A DNA stretch of 64,000 bases from Spirillospora albida (GCF_000718255.1 NZ_JOFJ01000005.1:372001-436000), one strand, 5' to 3'; shown: positions 25,790 through 36,805, counted from the first letter of the stretch. A program made the numbers and translations. Notes: a model not told the origin generated them from the letters alone.

Positions 25790-27880
<2,091 letters not shown>

Positions 27881-28022
27881 GCCCCTTTGGTACCAGCGCC
27901 GCGGACCACCCGCACCCGAACCTCGTTCTGTGGATGGAGGTGTGACGGGTGATACGCGAGTGCCGGCGTGGGTACCTGCCCACCACGATCGTTTTCGCCG
28001 AGGGAAGGGACGCGGGCGCGGA

Positions 28023-29390
28023 ATGGGGGCGGCGGAACGGTTGCGGCGGACGTGGCGGGTCCTCATGGACGTGGCGCCGCCCGAGCCACCGGAGCCCGTC
28101 CCCGGCGAGACCGTCGATCCCCGCGCGCTCGATCTCGTCCTGCGGGTCGGGGAGCTGCTCCTCGCCAGCGGCGAGACCACCGAGCAGGTCACCGAGGCGA
28201 TGCTGAGCCTCGCGGTGGTGTGCGATCTGCCCCGGAGCGAGGTGCACGTCTCGCTGACGAGCATGATGGTGTCGGCCCATCCGGACGGCGGCCCGCCCGT
28301 CACCGCGACCCGTGCGATCAGGCGGCGCCTGCCCGCGTACTGGCGGCTCACCGCCGTGCACGCGCTCGTCCGGGACGTGTCCCTGGGAATCGCCGACGTG
28401 GAGGAGGCCCATGCGCGGCTGGTGGAGATCAAGCGCGGCACGGCGCCCTATCCGCCGTGGCTCATCGTCCTGTCGCTCGGGCTCATCGCCGCGTCGGCGA
28501 GCCTGCTGAGCGGCGGCCGCGCGCTCGCTGTGGCCACGGCCTTCGTCGCGACGCTCCTCGGCGACCGGACGGCGGCCGCGCTGGCCCGCCGCGGCATCGC
28601 CGAGTTCTTCCAGCTCGCGGTGGCGGCCGCGATCGGCGCGACCGCCGCGGCGCTGGTGGTGGCGTGGGGGCGGCCGACGCAGGCCGCCACGCTCGTCACC
28701 GGCGCGATCGTGGCGCTGCTGCCGGGGCGCCCGCTCGTGGCGAGCATCCAGGACGGCATCACGGGCGACCTGGTCAGCGCGGGGGCGCGGCTGCTGGAGG
28801 TCTTCTACATGATCGCGGCGATCGTGTCGGGGATGGGCGTGACGGTCTACGTCGCCGTGCAGCTGGGCGTCGCGATCGACGTCAGCCAGCTCCCGCCGGT
28901 CGCGGTGAGGCTGACGCCCGTCCCGATCCTGGCCGCGGCGGCGATCTCGGTGACGTTCGCGGTGGCGCTGGCCGCGCCCCGGGACGTCCTCGGCTGGTCC
29001 GCGGTGGGCGGCGCGCTGATCTGGGCGATGTACGTGGTGCTGCAGGGGTGGAACGTTCCGCCCGTCCTGTCGTCGGCGGTGGCGGCCACCGTCGTCGGCG
29101 CGCTCGCGAGCGCGATCGCACGGCACCGCGGCGCCCCCGTCATGCCGTACGCGGTCCCGGCCATCTGCCCCCTCCTGCCGGGGATGATGCTCTACGGCGG
29201 CATGGTGGAGCTGAACACGGGCGCCCCGGAGACAGGCGTCCTCCGCCTCATCGGCGCCCTGTCCGTCGCGCTCGCCCTCGGGGCCGGCGTCAACCTGGGC
29301 ACGGAGCTCGTGCGCGCGTTCCAGCGCGTGGGCCTCAGCGCGTCCGGACGCTGGGCCCGCCCCGCCGCCCGCCGCACCCGCGGCTACTGA
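28023..29390 (+). CDS. ThrE-family threonine/serine exporter
   Basis: About 455 residues. An N-terminal soluble part (RALDLVLRVGELLLASGETTEQV, quoted here as LRVGELLLASGETTEQV) carries the ThrE signature, and about ten hydrophobic helices follow from residue 140 on (LIVLSLGLIAASASLL; ATAFVATLLG; FYMIAAIVSGMGV). A late helix pair includes AICPLLPGMMLYGGM. ThrE exports threonine and serine by proton motive force in corynebacteria; here the substrate is inferred. The start ATG 28023 is chosen on the family N-terminus; the nearest purine-rich site (GGGAAGGGA) is 12 bases away, so GTG 27959 is possible. Confidence 0.88.
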   Translation: MGAAERLRRTWRVLMDVAPPEPPEPVPGETVDPRALDLVLRVGELLLASGETTEQVTEAMLSLAVVCDLPRSEVHVSLTSMMVSAHPDGGPPVTATRAIRRRLPAYWRLTAVHALVRDVSLGIADVEEAHARLVEIKRGTAPYPPWLIVLSLGLIAASASLLSGGRALAVATAFVATLLGDRTAAALARRGIAEFFQLAVAAAIGATAAALVVAWGRPTQAATLVTGAIVALLPGRPLVASIQDGITGDLVSAGARLLEVFYMIAAIVSGMGVTVYVAVQLGVAIDVSQLPPVAVRLTPVPILAAAAISVTFAVALAAPRDVLGWSAVGGALIWAMYVVLQGWNVPPVLSSAVAATVVGALASAIARHRGAPVMPYAVPAICPLLPGMMLYGGMVELNTGAPETGVLRLIGALSVALALGAGVNLGTELVRAFQRVGLSASGRWARPAARRTRGY

Positions 29391-29467
29391 GCCCGCCCGC
29401 GCCGGATTGCCCCCGGGACCGGTTCGCCAGAGCCGGCTTTGTCAGTGGCGCGCGTTACGTTCGCCGC

Positions 29468-29794
29468 ATGTACCGACAGGGAGACATCCTGATCCTGCCC
29501 GTGCCGGAAGAGGCCGTCCCGCAGTCCGTGCGCGACCTGCCGCCGGCGCCCCGCGACGGGCGGGGCCGCATGGTCCTCGCGCTGGGCGAGGCCACCGGGC
29601 ACGCGCACGCGATCAGCTCGCCCGGCGTGCTGCTGCGGGTTCCGGACCCGCTCACGCCGGACCACATGCACCTGGAGACCGGCGGGCGCCTGATGCACGA
29701 GGAGCACGCGCCCATCACCCTTCCCAAGGGCTGGTACCGGGTGATCCGGCAGCGCGAGTACGTGCCCGGCGCCGTCCGGGTCGTGGCGGACTGA
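29468..29794 (+). CDS. Unknown 108-residue protein paired with DUF6745
   Basis: A compact soluble protein beginning MYRQGDILILPVPEEAVP, with GEATGHAHAIS in the middle, HLETGGRLMHEEHAPI after it and PKGWYRVIRQREYVPGAVRVV at the end. The pattern is a small all-beta fold with conserved His residues in GHAH and HEEHA that could bind metal. Similar 'YRQGDIL…GHAH…HEEH…GWYRV' proteins accompany DUF6745 genes. It ends eight bases before that gene, so the two are an operon. The function is unknown. Confidence 0.8.
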   Translation: MYRQGDILILPVPEEAVPQSVRDLPPAPRDGRGRMVLALGEATGHAHAISSPGVLLRVPDPLTPDHMHLETGGRLMHEEHAPITLPKGWYRVIRQREYVPGAVRVVAD

Positions 29795-29802
29795 GGCCCG
29801 GC

Positions 29803-30957
29803 ATGAACACCGTGATCAGTGAGAACGACATCCGGCGCGGCACGCACTTCGTGGTCGCCGACTGGCAGGCCATCGCCTTCGGCATCGGGCCGGCCGACCG
29901 CGCACGCGCGGAGGCGGGCGTCACCGACGCCTACATCGCCGCCGGGCTGCCCGCGCCCGAACGGTTCGTATGGGTGCCCTCCCCCGCTCGCGGGGCCGTC
30001 GCGGCGGCCGTGGTCGCGGGGCACGCGGACGCGCTGACCGCCGCCGGGCTCGCGGACGCCGTCGAGCGGGCCCGCGGCGACCTCGGCGCGGGGGACGCGG
30101 GGGCGAGCGTGCTGACCACCGTCCGGACCCGCCCGTGGGAGGCCGAACGCGCCGCCGCCTGCTCCGAACAGGGGCCGGAGCAGTGGCCGCGCGTCTGGGC
30201 CGAGACCGGAGGGCTCCTCTGGGACCAGGTCCAGTCCCTGGTGACCAGGGTGCGGGCCGCCATCGGCGCGGAGGCGCTGACCGGGGCCGACGACACGCCG
30301 TCGCGGGAGGAGGACGCCGCCGAGTCGCTCCTGCGCTCGGCGACCCTCGACGCCGTCCTCGGGCAGCACGACGCGCCGTGGCTGGCGCTGTTCGAGGCGC
30401 TGGGGCGGCTGGACGGGCCGCTCGCCGGGCTGGCGGAGGCGGCTCGGTCGGCGGGCTGGTGGTGGCCGTACGAGCGGCTGGTGATCCTTTCGGAGCGGCC
30501 GAGCGACCTGCACCGGGACGAGCCCGGACGGCTGCACCGGGGCGACGGTCCCGCCCTCGCCTACCCGGACGGGTTCGCCCTGCACGCCTGGCGCGGAATG
30601 CCGATCCCCCACGATTTCGTGCAGTCCCTCACGGGGCTGACCCACGAGCGCATCTCCAGCGAGGAGAACGCGGAGCTGCGCCGGGTGATGCTGGAGATCT
30701 TCGGCTACGACCGCTACCTGGCCGAGACCGGGGCGAAGCCGCTGCACCGGGACGAGACCGGCGTGCTGTGGTCGATCGAGCTTCTCGGCGACGAGCCCGT
30801 CGTCATGGTGGAGGTGGTGAACTCGACCCCGGAGCCGGACGGGACGTACCGCACGTACTACCTCCGCGTCCCGCCCACGACCCGGACCGCGCGCGAGGGC
30901 GTGGCCTGGACGTTCGGTGTGGACGAGGGCGACTACCACCCCGAGAAGCAGACCTGA
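29803..30957 (+). CDS. DUF6745 family protein
   Basis: 384 residues. The family signature is the LHRDEPGRLHRGDGPALAYPDG region, quoted as LHRGDGPALAYPDG, followed by HAWRGMPIPHDFV. An N-terminal helical part (WQAIAFGIGPADRARAEAGV) and an acidic tail flank it. DUF6745 proteins are widespread in actinomycetes and myxobacteria, often beside leucine-rich-repeat or GHAH-type small proteins, without an assigned function. It is the second gene of a two-gene operon and is followed by a 17-bp hairpin. A Tyr/His-rich LHRDE repeat near residue 310 (KPLHRDETGVLWSIELL) echoes the earlier motif. Confidence 0.85.
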   Translation: MNTVISENDIRRGTHFVVADWQAIAFGIGPADRARAEAGVTDAYIAAGLPAPERFVWVPSPARGAVAAAVVAGHADALTAAGLADAVERARGDLGAGDAGASVLTTVRTRPWEAERAAACSEQGPEQWPRVWAETGGLLWDQVQSLVTRVRAAIGAEALTGADDTPSREEDAAESLLRSATLDAVLGQHDAPWLALFEALGRLDGPLAGLAEAARSAGWWWPYERLVILSERPSDLHRDEPGRLHRGDGPALAYPDGFALHAWRGMPIPHDFVQSLTGLTHERISSEENAELRRVMLEIFGYDRYLAETGAKPLHRDETGVLWSIELLGDEPVVMVEVVNSTPEPDGTYRTYYLRVPPTTRTAREGVAWTFGVDEGDYHPEKQT

Positions 30958-30966
30958 CGGCACCGT

Positions 30967-31025
30967 AGCGGGACGGGCGGTTCCCGGATGCGCCTCCCAC
31001 GTCTCCGAGAACCGCCCGTCCCGCT
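30967..31025 (+). terminator. Strong bidirectional terminator after DUF6745
   Basis: AGCGGGACGGGCGGTTC (30967-30983) and GAACCGCCCGTCCCGCT (31009-31025) are perfectly complementary 17-base arms with a 25-base loop. It lies between the convergent DUF6745 (+) and ATP-binding (-) genes. Confidence 0.88.
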
Positions 31026-31030
31026 CTCCG

Positions 31031-31441
31031 CTACACCGGCGGCGCGTCCGGAGCGAAGGCCGTCGCCGTCTTCGCCCAGGTGACCTTGCCCGCGGCGGTG
31101 GCCCGCCACCCCCAGGAGCGGGCGAGGGCGCCCACGAGCTGGAGCCCCCGCCCGCCTTCCGCCTGGGGATCGGGGGTCGCCTCCCTCGGCCCCTCAGGGT
31201 TGTCGTCCCAGACCTCGACGACGGCGGTCTTCTCGTCGGGCAGGTACAGCACGAGCGTGATGTTCTGGGCGTGGCGGACGGCGTTGGTGACGAGCTCACT
31301 GGTGATGAGCTCGACGTCTCCGGTGAGGTCGGGGCGGTCCCAGCTCTCCAGCGCGGTGCGGACGATCTCGCGGGCCGCCCGGACCGCCGTGTCGACGGGG
31401 CGCAGCGCGAGGACGAAGTGGGGTCGGTCGAGGAAGTCCAC
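31031..31441 (-). CDS. HATPase anti-sigma-like protein (RsbW/SpoIIAB type)
   Basis: 136 residues of the serine-kinase-like HATPase_c_2 group. The N-box ELVTNAVRHA (Glu49, Asn53) and the G1-type VWDDNPEGP are visible, and RGLQLVGALARSWGW matches the G2 area. Such short proteins bind a sigma factor or anti-sigma antagonist in partner-switching, and many stand alone in actinomycete genomes. The start is a GTG at 31441; a small gene ends nine bases upstream of it, so the two are probably co-transcribed. The sigma-factor partner is unknown. Confidence 0.88.
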   Translation of the reverse strand: MDFLDRPHFVLALRPVDTAVRAAREIVRTALESWDRPDLTGDVELITSELVTNAVRHAQNITLVLYLPDEKTAVVEVWDDNPEGPREATPDPQAEGGRGLQLVGALARSWGWRATAAGKVTWAKTATAFAPDAPPV

Positions 31442-31450
31442 TGATCCCGC

Positions 31451-31693
31451 CTATCGTTCCGCCACGGCGCCGCGGCGCGCCGCGTCCTGGAGTGCGCCGG
31501 ACACCGCCTCCCGGCCGCCCCGGGAGGAGGACGGCCGGTCGCCCGTGTTCCGCTGGAGTCCGGCTACCGCCAGCATGCGCCCTCGGCGGCGGACGCGCAC
31601 GAGGTCGGGTCCGGCCGTCACGCCGGCGGCCGGGATGGGATCGCGATCAAAATTCGACACGGAGAGTAGTTGCTCAACTTCAGTCAGTGACAA
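31451..31693 (-). CDS. Possible 80-residue protein upstream of the ATP-binding gene
   Basis: An open frame from a TTG at 31693 (or a GTG at 31660 for a shorter form) whose third codon positions are GC-rich from residue 13 on, as in real genes. The product begins with a helical SLTEVEQLLSVSNFD and continues in an Arg-rich DLVRVRRRGRMLAVAGL region. No family was recognised. It ends nine bases before the ATP-binding gene, where actinomycetes often carry a regulatory partner. No ribosome-binding site is obvious, so the start and even the reality of the gene are uncertain. Confidence 0.4.
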   Translation of the reverse strand: MSLTEVEQLLSVSNFDRDPIPAAGVTAGPDLVRVRRRGRMLAVAGLQRNTGDRPSSSRGGREAVSGALQDAARRGAVAER

Positions 31694-31799
31694 ACCATGG
31701 TTATGCAGATGGTTGACCGCGAGGACCCAACCCGTTGAGGGGGTAAAGGCGGGATGTCCGCTCCCGCGCCCGCCTCATTGCGAGCGGGCCAGTCTTCTG

Positions 31800-32654
31800 T
31801 CACCCCGAGGTGAGGAGCGCCGGGATGCGTTCCAGGACACCGCCCGCGAACGTCGCGTAGAGGCCGAGCGGCTCAAGGTGGACGTACCCGATGTGGCAGT
31901 CGCACGTGTCGAGCGGGCAGGGGCGCGGCGCCAGGCCGTCGCGGAAGGTGCCGTCGTAGAGGTTACCCAGGACGGCGGGGACGAAGTGGCAGCGCCGCAC
32001 CGTCCCGTCGCCGTCGACGGACACGACCGTGTCGCCGGTCCGGCAGGGGAGGCCGCGGCTGGCGTGCGGGTGGCGGCTGACGGGGAACAGGGGGTCGAGT
32101 TCCGTCCAGGACGCCGCCTCCGCGTCGGTGTACGTGCGGCCTTCGGCGGCGTTGACCCACAGGTAGGTACCGGACGGCAGGTCGGCGCGGAGGCGGCGGG
32201 CCGCGTCGAGGTGCTCGGGCTGCCCGACGATGCCGACGCTGTAGCGGACACCGCGTTCGGCGAGGTCGCGGCAGCGGCCGAGGAAGCGCTCGTAGGGCAC
32301 CTGGCCCGGATGGTAGGTCGCCCACAACGCGAGCCGGGACGGGTCGGCGTCGGACGTCCACGCGACGCGGTGGCTCAGGTTCGTCTGGATCGCGACGCGC
32401 CCGATGTGCGTCAGGTGGCTCAGCTCCGTGAGGGCGCGGCGGTACCAGGACCGGACGAGCCCCTCCCCCCACGGCGTGAACAGCACGGACACCCCGTGGT
32501 CGCGTGCGGCGACCCAGGACGTGAAGCGCTCGAGCGCGGCCCGGTCTGCGCGCAACCGCTCCGGCGTGTCGCGCCGCTTGGCGAAGGGGCAGTACGGGCA
32601 GTCGTAGTCGCAGCTGGAGAGTGGCCCCCGGTAGAGGATCGTGAGGTGGTCCAT
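31800..32654 (-). CDS. STM4011-family radical SAM protein
   Basis: 284 residues. The radical SAM cluster motif CxxxCxxC is Cys15, Cys19, Cys22 (SSCDYDCPYCPF). Further cysteines in GLPCRTGD, RRCHFVPAVLGNLYDG and CPLDTCDCH could bind an auxiliary Fe-S cluster in a SPASM/twitch-like C-terminus. It is the last gene of the five-gene STM4011-STM4015 operon and overlaps the STM4012 stop by one base (TGATG). The reaction is unknown; the family is named after Salmonella genes of undetermined function. It would use S-adenosylmethionine. Confidence 0.9.
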   Translation of the reverse strand: MDHLTILYRGPLSSCDYDCPYCPFAKRRDTPERLRADRAALERFTSWVAARDHGVSVLFTPWGEGLVRSWYRRALTELSHLTHIGRVAIQTNLSHRVAWTSDADPSRLALWATYHPGQVPYERFLGRCRDLAERGVRYSVGIVGQPEHLDAARRLRADLPSGTYLWVNAAEGRTYTDAEAASWTELDPLFPVSRHPHASRGLPCRTGDTVVSVDGDGTVRRCHFVPAVLGNLYDGTFRDGLAPRPCPLDTCDCHIGYVHLEPLGLYATFAGGVLERIPALLTSG

Positions 32655-33946
32655 CACCGGGCCTCGTAGGCGTCCATGAGGTCGCGGACGCGCCGGGAGA
32701 ACAGCGCCGGCCCGACCGCGTCGGAGTGGGCCAGCCCCTCCGGGGTGAGCCTCAGCGCCCCGGGTGTCGTCTCGAGCCAGCCCCTGTCCTCGAACGAGGA
32801 CAGCTCGGCGGGGAAGTCGGTGAGCGGATCGCTCCCGAAGCGCGCGCGGTACGCGCCGCGCTCGAGCCCCGCCGCCTGCAGGAGGGACTGGACGAGATGG
32901 CGGCGGCGGCGCTCGCCGTCGTCCATCTCGAACCCGACGCGGGCGGTGCCGAAGTCGGTCTCCCGCACGTAGTCGTCGATGATGCCCCGGACCACGCGGG
33001 CCTCCACCCCGTACTCGAACGAGTAGTGCAGACCGGACGTGTAGGAGCGCGCCCCGCACCCGAGCCCCACCATCCCGTCGGTCTGGCAGCAGTACTCCGT
33101 GCCGCCCGCGGCGGGCGACGGCAGCCGGAACATCCGCATCGACACCTGCTCGTAGCCCTGGGCAAGGAGGTGGTCGCGGCCGATGCGGTAGAGGGTGAGC
33201 CGGTGGTCGTCCCAGTTGGCGGCGCGGTGTTCCAGCGGGGTCTTCTCCCGGGCGTACAGGGGGTAGAGGTAGATCTCCTCCGGACGCCAGGCGAGGGCGG
33301 CGTCGAGCGAGTGCAGCCACGTCACGGGGGTCTGGCCATCGATCCCGTAGATGAGATCGATGTTGAGGGTCGGGAAGCCCACCGCGCGGATCCTGTCCAG
33401 GGCCGCCTCCACCTCGGCGCGCTTCTGCGGACGGACGGCCGCGCGGGCCTCGCCGTCCAGGAAGCTCTGCACGCCGATGGAGATCCGCGTGGTGCCGCGC
33501 TCGGCGAGGACGGTCAGCCGGTCGGTCGTGGCGGTCGCCGGCGAGGTCTCCACGCCGAGGGGGACCGCGCCGAAGCCGGGGAAGCGCGCGGCGATGTCGC
33601 ACAGCCGCTCCAGCTCGCGGGCGGTCAGATAGGTCGGGGTGCCGCCGCCGAACGCCGTCGTGGCGAACCGGGGGGCGTCGAGGGCGTCCAGGACGGTGGT
33701 CGCCTGCCGGTCGAGGGCGTCCAGGAACGCGCCCACCAGTTCCTCGGGCGCGCCCGTGCGGGTGAACAGGTTGCAGAACCCGCAGCGCATCTCGCAGAAC
33801 GGGATGTGCATGTAGAGGAAGAGCGCGTCGAGGGGCTCCCGCTCCCAGACCTTCCGCAGCGACGGCGCGCCGGGGAGCGGCCGGTAGGCGGTCTTGTGCG
33901 GGTAGGCGTAGACGTACGCCTGGTAGGCGCCGGTCGTGGTCAGCAA
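32654..33946 (-). CDS. STM4012-family radical SAM protein
   Basis: About 430 residues with HemN/HemW-like architecture. The YAYPHKTAYRPL opening is family-specific, the iron-sulfur motif is Cys51, Cys55, Cys58 (PFCEMRCGFCN), and GGGTPTYL, GVETSP and RISIGVQSF are the SAM-binding segments typical of this branch. A late helical region (HLVQSLLQAAGLERG) matches the HemN C-terminus. The start is uncertain: a TTG at 33946 has GGGGAG eight bases upstream and lies just before the conserved part; CTG 33943 overlaps the previous stop. It is the fourth gene of the operon. Confidence 0.9.
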   Translation of the reverse strand: MLTTTGAYQAYVYAYPHKTAYRPLPGAPSLRKVWEREPLDALFLYMHIPFCEMRCGFCNLFTRTGAPEELVGAFLDALDRQATTVLDALDAPRFATTAFGGGTPTYLTARELERLCDIAARFPGFGAVPLGVETSPATATTDRLTVLAERGTTRISIGVQSFLDGEARAAVRPQKRAEVEAALDRIRAVGFPTLNIDLIYGIDGQTPVTWLHSLDAALAWRPEEIYLYPLYAREKTPLEHRAANWDDHRLTLYRIGRDHLLAQGYEQVSMRMFRLPSPAAGGTEYCCQTDGMVGLGCGARSYTSGLHYSFEYGVEARVVRGIIDDYVRETDFGTARVGFEMDDGERRRRHLVQSLLQAAGLERGAYRARFGSDPLTDFPAELSSFEDRGWLETTPGALRLTPEGLAHSDAVGPALFSRRVRDLMDAYEAR

Positions 33947-34731
33947 AGGACGAACTCCCCGTACGGAACGGTCCACACGACCTCGTGGCCGATGCGGTGG
34001 CCGGTGTGGCCGTCCTCGCCGTAGGCGGTCCCGTGGTCGGAGCACACGATCACGAAGCAGGGACGGCGCATCAGGCCGAACAGCCGCCCGATGTGCGCGT
34101 CGACGTGGCGTAGGGCGGCGGCATGGCTGGCGCGGGTGTCGCCGTCCGCGCGGGACGCCCCGTCCAGATAGAACCAGTTGGGCTGGTGCAGTGCGGCGAC
34201 GTTGAGCAGCAGGAAGAGCCGGCGGGACGCGGGCAGGCGCGCCATCACCTCGCCGACGCGGCCGATCTGGTTCGGCAGCGACGCGGGGTCGGCGACGCCG
34301 AACCCCGGTTCCCAGTGGCTCTCGGCGAACAGGGACGGGAGCGCCGAGCCGAGCGGCGTCAGCTTGTTGAAGAAGCCGGTGCCGCCCACGCAGACCGTGT
34401 GGTAGCCGGCGGCGGCGAGACCGGCGGGAAGGTCGGCGGCGTCGAACGTCCAGGTCCCGGGGGCGGTCGTCTCGCTGCCGGGGAACCGGCCGGCGAACGC
34501 CCGGGGGTGCGGGCCGGGCGACGCGGGTGTCGGCAGGAACCCGGCCAGCATCGCGGCGTGCGCCGCGTACGTGAAGCTGCCGGGCGTGTGGCGGCGCTCC
34601 CACCGGCCGTCCGGCAGCAGGGCGGAGAGGGTGGGGGTGTCGCCCGCCTCGGCCAGTTCGGAGGCCACGTCGTGGCGCAGCGTGTCGAGCGTCACCAGCA
34701 GCACGTCATGGCTGCCGATGATCTCGTTCAT
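33940..34731 (-). CDS. STM4013/SEN3800-family hydrolase (alkaline-phosphatase superfamily)
   Basis: 263 residues. The metal-binding LLVTLDTLRHDV start and the SDHGTAYGEDGHTGHRIGHE end are those of sulfatase/phosphatase-superfamily enzymes; GSFTYAAHAAMLAGFLP supplies the nucleophile region. The ATG 34731 overlaps the STM4014 stop by four bases (ATGA), which was used to choose this start over ATG 34740. It could remove a phosphate or sulfate from the product of the radical SAM enzymes; this is inference. No signal peptide, so it is cytoplasmic. Confidence 0.9.
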   Translation of the reverse strand: MNEIIGSHDVLLVTLDTLRHDVASELAEAGDTPTLSALLPDGRWERRHTPGSFTYAAHAAMLAGFLPTPASPGPHPRAFAGRFPGSETTAPGTWTFDAADLPAGLAAAGYHTVCVGGTGFFNKLTPLGSALPSLFAESHWEPGFGVADPASLPNQIGRVGEVMARLPASRRLFLLLNVAALHQPNWFYLDGASRADGDTRASHAAALRHVDAHIGRLFGLMRRPCFVIVCSDHGTAYGEDGHTGHRIGHEVVWTVPYGEFVLC

Positions 34732-35804
34732 GTCGTACATGCGGGCGTTTTCCTGAGCAGGGCGGCTTTGACCTGGGCAGTGTAGGTGCCGAGCCCTTCG
34801 GCGGTCCCGCCGGGCAGCCCGGTGAGGCCGGGCAGCAGGTCGCCGAAGGCGTTCACCTCCGCGACCGCGAACCGCCGCAGGTTCTGGCCGATCAGCAGGT
34901 CGACGCCGACCATCGGGCTGCGCGGGAAGCACGCGGCGGCCCGCGCGCACACGGCGAGGGCCCGCCGCCACCCGTCCGGGCCGAGCGCGCGCCGCACGGC
35001 GGGCAGCGATCCCCGGGCGCCGCCCAGATGCAGGTTCGTCATGGGGGCGCGGCTCGTCCGGACGACGGCATGGGTCGGCTCGCCGCCGATGACGACGACG
35101 CGCAGGTCGAACACGCGGCCGTCCAGCGACGCCTTGGGCAGCCACCGCTCGACGTGGAGGCCGTCCGGAGCGAGGGCGTCGATCAGCGCCGCGACCTCCC
35201 GTTCGGTCTCGTAAGCGCGGACCCGCAGCGAGTTGACCGGGCCGCCAGGGGCGAGGGCCGCGGACGTGACCGCCCGGACCCGGCCGCCGGGCGCGGTCTG
35301 CAGCGCGACGACCCCGGACGCCGACGACCCGTGCGCCGGTTTCACGAAGACGCGCCGCGCGCCCGCCTCCGCCATCCGGTCGCGCAGCTCGGCGTGGTCG
35401 CGGACGGCCGGCAGCGCGTCCGGGACGGGTACACCGGCCGCCTCCAGCCGCGCGTGCGCCAGCCGCTTGTCGAACATCACCGCGATCTCGCGGGCGTCGC
35501 CGAGCAGGCGCGGCCCCGCCGCCTCCTCGATCCGGCGCAGCGCGGCGGTGAACGTCCGGTACCAGCGCGCCCCGCCGCCCACCCGCGCCGGGTTCCCGGG
35601 ACCGCGCAGCAGCGCGTCGACCTCGGGATCCGAGCCGGGTGAGTCGATACGGACGAGGTCCCCCGCGCCGATCCGCGGTTCCGCGCCGCGCAGGACCTCC
35701 TGCCAGGGGATCAGGTGGGGCTCGGGCAGGCCGGCCGCACGGCACGCCTCCGCGAACAGGGCGGGACGCCGGTCACCGGGGGACGCGATGACACTGAACA
35801 TCAT
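34728..35804 (-). CDS. STM4014-family protein, ATP-grasp-like
   Basis: 358 residues. VFVKPAHGSSASGVVAL resembles an ATP-grasp nucleotide-binding loop, and a VGVDLLIG … VAEVNAFGD segment matches the metal-binding end of ATP-grasp ligases. A ligase that joins a carboxylate to an amine is plausible. The first ATG (35804) overlaps the STM4015 stop by four bases. It is the second gene of the operon, co-translated with its neighbours. Substrates are unknown. Confidence 0.88.
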   Translation of the reverse strand: MMFSVIASPGDRRPALFAEACRAAGLPEPHLIPWQEVLRGAEPRIGAGDLVRIDSPGSDPEVDALLRGPGNPARVGGGARWYRTFTAALRRIEEAAGPRLLGDAREIAVMFDKRLAHARLEAAGVPVPDALPAVRDHAELRDRMAEAGARRVFVKPAHGSSASGVVALQTAPGGRVRAVTSAALAPGGPVNSLRVRAYETEREVAALIDALAPDGLHVERWLPKASLDGRVFDLRVVVIGGEPTHAVVRTSRAPMTNLHLGGARGSLPAVRRALGPDGWRRALAVCARAAACFPRSPMVGVDLLIGQNLRRFAVAEVNAFGDLLPGLTGLPGGTAEGLGTYTAQVKAALLRKTPACTT

Positions 35805-36733
35805 TCCGAGACCGCGATGTAGCGCCACTCCCCGTCCGCGGTCTCCTGCTCGTCCAGGTCGACGTTCACCCCGGGGAGCGCGGCCCGGACCCGCTCCATC
35901 ATCTCGTCGGTGAGGTAGTGGTGGTGGAGGTCGAGGTTGCGCAGGTGGGTGAGGGGCTGGCCGGACAGCAGCGCCTCCGCGCCCTCGTTGGTGAGCGCGC
36001 CCATCGCGAGGCTGAGCGACTCCAGCCGCGCCACGACCGGTGCGCCCGCGACGGCGGCCGCGACCGCGTCCTGCATCTCGGAGTCCTCCAGGCCGAGGTG
36101 GCGCAGGCTGGGGAACCGCTCGCCGCTGAGGATGGGGGCGAGGTCCGCGATGGTGGCGTCGCCGCCGTAGTTGTCGGTGCCGAGCCAGAGGTCGAGGTGC
36201 TCCAGGTTCGGCAGGTCGCTCGACGCGACGGCGCGGACGATCGCGGCGGGCAGGCCGCCCGACTCGAACCGCAGCCGCTTCAGCGCGTCGCTCTTGATGG
36301 GGTCGAGCCCGAGCCCCATGGAGCCGCGCACCTCGAACCGCTCCAGATCGGGGTAGGCGGCGAACAGCGGAGAGATGTCGCCGTGCTCGATCCAGGAGAT
36401 CTCCGACTCCTCGCCGGTGATGTCGCCGTAGAACAGGGAGCGCAGCTTCGGGAAGGACCCGGCGGCCTCGACCAGCAGCGGCGCCGGGTCGGTGTAGTGC
36501 TCGTCGTAGTCCGCACCCCAGTAGCCGACGATCAGCGCCGACACCTCACGCGTGTCGACCGCCCCGCGGAACCGCTCGAAGACCTCGGCGAACGAGACGG
36601 AGTCGTACTCCGTCGCGACGCGCCAGGCGGCGTCGCCCGCGGCCGGGAGGGTCTCCTCCTTCGGGTCGGTGTCCGGGCCGAACCCGAACACCGGCAGCCC
36701 GGCGAATCCCTGAAGGTGCTGATAGACGCCCAT
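35801..36733 (-). CDS. STM4015-family protein, leucine-rich-repeat-like
   Basis: 310 residues. Repeats of the kind LRSLFYGDIT, LKRLRFESGGLP, LEHLDLWLGTD, LRHLGLEDSEMQ and LRNLDLHHHYLTDEMM give a leucine-rich-repeat pattern of about 22-30 residues, probably a solenoid that binds a protein or peptide. It starts with MGVYQHLQGFAGLPVFGF behind AAAGGGAA. It is the first gene of the STM4011-STM4015 operon and could present a substrate to the enzymes behind it. Closing residues WRYIAVSE are conserved in the family. Confidence 0.88.
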   Translation of the reverse strand: MGVYQHLQGFAGLPVFGFGPDTDPKEETLPAAGDAAWRVATEYDSVSFAEVFERFRGAVDTREVSALIVGYWGADYDEHYTDPAPLLVEAAGSFPKLRSLFYGDITGEESEISWIEHGDISPLFAAYPDLERFEVRGSMGLGLDPIKSDALKRLRFESGGLPAAIVRAVASSDLPNLEHLDLWLGTDNYGGDATIADLAPILSGERFPSLRHLGLEDSEMQDAVAAAVAGAPVVARLESLSLAMGALTNEGAEALLSGQPLTHLRNLDLHHHYLTDEMMERVRAALPGVNVDLDEQETADGEWRYIAVSE

Positions 36734-36805
36734 GAGTTCCCTTTCGCTGTTTCGTCGGGACCATGTCCTATCAGGGGCGGCCGACAGTCCGCACCAGAAC
36801 GCGCG

